DNA of 64,000 bases from Macrobrachium rosenbergii (taxonomy: Eukaryota > Arthropoda > Malacostraca > Decapoda > Palaemonidae): contig NC_089794.1 of the NCBI RefSeq assembly GCF_040412425.1, forward strand, positions 5,492,331 to 5,556,330, given 5' to 3'. Numbering within the stretch: position 1 is the first letter of the stretch; each line of letters starts with the position of its first letter. Under the pieces are notes generated by a model. It made no database searches and was not told the origin of the DNA. It saw only the letters and a program-made list of their open reading frames with translations. Shown here piece by piece: positions 61,030 to 64,000 of this stretch. The position numbers and the translations under genes are program-made.

Positions 61030-62513
61030 CTAGGGAAAGATCAGATGGAAAGAAGAGGAACGTATCTGTAAAGCTGTAATATTAATTTTTATCAGAAATA
61101 TTTCATTGCACGTTTCGTAATATTTTTGTCCATATCCTCAGAGATCTTGTGATATCCTCCCTCATTCAGCCCCTGTATTCAGTCCTAACGGTGGAGGTAT
61201 GAAAAGGATTCCCCTGAAGTTTTTCTCCTCTAAAAAGAACTCTCCCAGACGCAACGACCCATACCTAACTGATCAGGATCTACCTTTGACATCTCTCAAA
61301 CAGCCTCTACCTTTCAACTCATGGTCCTTAGTTACTGGTAGGATTTTGACTTCTATGGATCCTTTGGTTGTAAATAACCACTCTCTCAAGAGATGATGAG
61401 GACAGCATTAATTCAATACACGTGAGAAAATGTGCAGTTCTGCATTGTAAGAATTTTACATTGTTTCCAAATAGATTCATTATTTTTTTATTGTGGCTGT
61501 TGAAAAAACTGTAGATATCGTTAAATTATTAGCAGACTTCATGCTGAAGTGCAACGCATGAAATACTACTCTTCCACTGAATGAAATGCTCATGTGTGAA
61601 AATTAAAACGAAGAGTCGTTGTCATCTACTTAGATTGTCACTCAGTTAATGATTAATAAATTTATCTATTTATTTACTGAACACTTCTACAATTTTCTAC
61701 CTTTTCTTTTATTATTTTCCTCACTCATGGAGTCGTTCTTTTTTGTTGAAGGATGGCAGTCAAATTCGTGACAAATTGGCATATTCTCTAATAATCCTGT
61801 TAATATCTTGCAGTAAGAATTAAGTTACTGACACTTTACAAGGTGATGGGGGTGTTGCTTTTGAACATTACATATTGCAAGCACTACCTCGTTGTTTATC
61901 AAACATTGCTTCAAACACCATTTCTTTTTCCTTTCCTGTGGCAACAGCATAAAGGAAACACTCTCTCCTTCCAGCAGTTCACCAGTCAACCCTGCAAATG
62001 ACTTCGATATAAAGAATATCATAAGAAATATAACATTACAATATAACATTATAAGACCAATAAAATAATCTTGATAACAATGCAACAAAAAATTAAGTCA
62101 TACAATATGAAACTTATAACAAAATAGGATATAGCAGAGTATATCTTAGATTAGAAGTGTGCCATTGTTCCTATAAGATAGAAATCACTCGGTTTTACGC
62201 TGGAGCTCCTCGCTCTGTCAGACACCAGAATAGACTGGATTCTTTTCTTCTTAAGTAAAGGACAATCCTCGAATTCTTTCCTGGAAGAAGGTGGCCCGGG
62301 AAGGATGATGTGAGAAATTCCAGGCGATCTTCTCTGGAACCTGACTAGAGAAAAGTTGACCGCTTCCAGCACCTAAAAGAATATTGCTTGGGTGAGTGTT
62401 AATTTATTTTTCCTGGACACAGGGGTGGAATAGGGTTCGTACTGGTATTTTTCATGCTCTGTATCCCACACTCTCTCAATAAGTCATGCACAATATATAT
62501 CTCAATAAGTCAT
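61028..62513. other. No known gene; possible exon-like patches on the minus strand
   Basis: Less repetitive than the rest. Minus-strand frames at 62372-62151 and about 61994-61890 are each preceded by an acceptor-like site (TTCTTTTAG, TTTGCAG). I recognise no protein family, so no gene is called. Confidence 0.3.
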
Positions 62514-62634
<121 letters not shown>

Positions 62635-62666
62635 TTTACACAGGTGTTCTGTGTATTAATACAATG

Positions 62667-62938
62667 AATAATAGGACCTCATTTAAATTGGATGGTATCT
62701 GGCTGAGATATTTATTCAGGAAAAGTTACAAGCTTTCCACGTGGTCCAGCTGTATTTATATGCGTATGGGGGAGGGAATTAAAGCCCAGGTTTTTTCTAT
62801 TTGTGTGCTGCCTTTCTTCAATCCTTTAATTATCCTCCTTCGCCTGTGTTAGTCCTAGAAAGCTTGTAACTTTTCCTAAATAAATGTCTCTGCCAAGCAT
62901 CATCCAGTTTAAATGAGGTCCTATTATTAATATATACA
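62667..62938. repeat. Palindrome 4: inverted repeat with ~70-80-nt arms
   Basis: Left arm 62667-62737 (AATAATAGGACCTCATTTAA, TATTCAGGAAAAGTTACAAG) and right arm 62858-62938 are diverged reverse complements with a ~120-nt loop. (AT)n lies outside the left arm, and mixed (TA), (AC)n and (AT)n outside the right. Confidence 0.85.
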
Positions 62939-62964
62939 GTATACATATACATATATATGTATAT

Positions 62965-63625
<661 letters not shown>

Positions 63626-63742
63626 GTATTCTAGTACGAGCAGCTAAAGAAAATTTTTATCCTTCAGTAACAGCTTTGCAGGTTGCAGGCTACACCCAGA
63701 TGAGTTTACATGTCGCATGCATGGCCTTAGGGATGTTCAAGT

Positions 63743-63791
<49 letters not shown>

Positions 63792-64000
63792 CACCCATTA
63801 CTGATCAAATTTTCTTCAGTATATCCAGAGGACTTCCAAAATACCAAAGTTTATTGGCCCTCGTGTCCAAATTCCATTTAGGGCAATTAGTCTCACTCTG
63901 ACTTCCGTAATTACGTTATCTTTCCTTGGAGCCAGAAGGGAGTATGTGCTTCTCTTAGCTTTATTTCGCTGGTCGCTGCAACATAATGTAACGGCGATTT
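63626..64000. other. (GA)n and unassigned sequence to window end
   Basis: (GA)n at 63746-63788; otherwise nothing recognised. Confidence 0.5.

Overview
This is an AT-rich eukaryotic window dominated by repeats, in which I recognise no intact host gene. Long (AT)n tracts, often capped by (AC)n or (GT)n, and many (GA)n tracts recur every few kilobases. With Penelope-like, LINE, hAT and Ty3/gypsy relics and tRNA-derived SINEs, this suggests an invertebrate, most plausibly a decapod crustacean. That is an inference from texture, not from a marker gene. Every transposon coding region I recognise carries stops, frameshifts or deletions.

Layout. 0-2.6 kb: the minus-strand reverse-transcriptase end of a Penelope-like element (PLE), then two large palindromes separated and bracketed by (AT)n. 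3.9-6.5 kb: a tandem array of ~330-bp units, each holding a tRNA-like A box and B box. 11.9-13.1 kb: a transposase-like fragment abutting an interspersed repeat whose second copy is at 22.9-23.6 kb. 14.4-16.6 kb: a degenerate TTCAGACA-rich array followed by a gag/protease-like relic. 24.3-25.3 kb: the longest AT tract. 26.65-28.8 kb: a decayed ~40-nt minisatellite. 30.9-34.6 kb: a hAT element with terminal inverted repeats, flanked by two inverted copies of another repeat. 35.2-38.5 kb: a ~1.2-kb tandem duplication in which one copy is heavily invaded by TA runs. 38.96-39.69 kb: a LINE tail. 42.3-43.5 kb: a PLE GIY-YIG endonuclease relic with its terminal repeat. 44.9-52.95 kb: a decayed env-bearing Ty3/gypsy (errantivirus-like) element. 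53.3-54.3 kb: a LINE. 55.5-55.8 kb: a PLE reverse-transcriptase relic. 57.4-57.9 kb: a palindrome, then a PLE terminal repeat with a hammerhead-ribozyme candidate. 58.4-60.9 kb: two LINE relics head to head. 62.5-63.6 kb: a further AT-bracketed palindrome and long AT tracts.

The genes do not form a pathway; they are independent mobile-element proteins. The most unusual signals are non-coding. Four palindromes are bracketed by (AT)n. Duplicated sequences show runs of ordinary sequence replaced by TATATA in one copy. A hammerhead-like core (CUGANGA, stem II, AAAC) recurs at three PLE-type termini. SINE heads are amplified as a satellite. Some of these, especially the palindromes and TA replacements, could be sequencing or error-correction artefacts, and I say so where it applies. 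Coordinates were read by eye and may be off by a few bases at feature edges.
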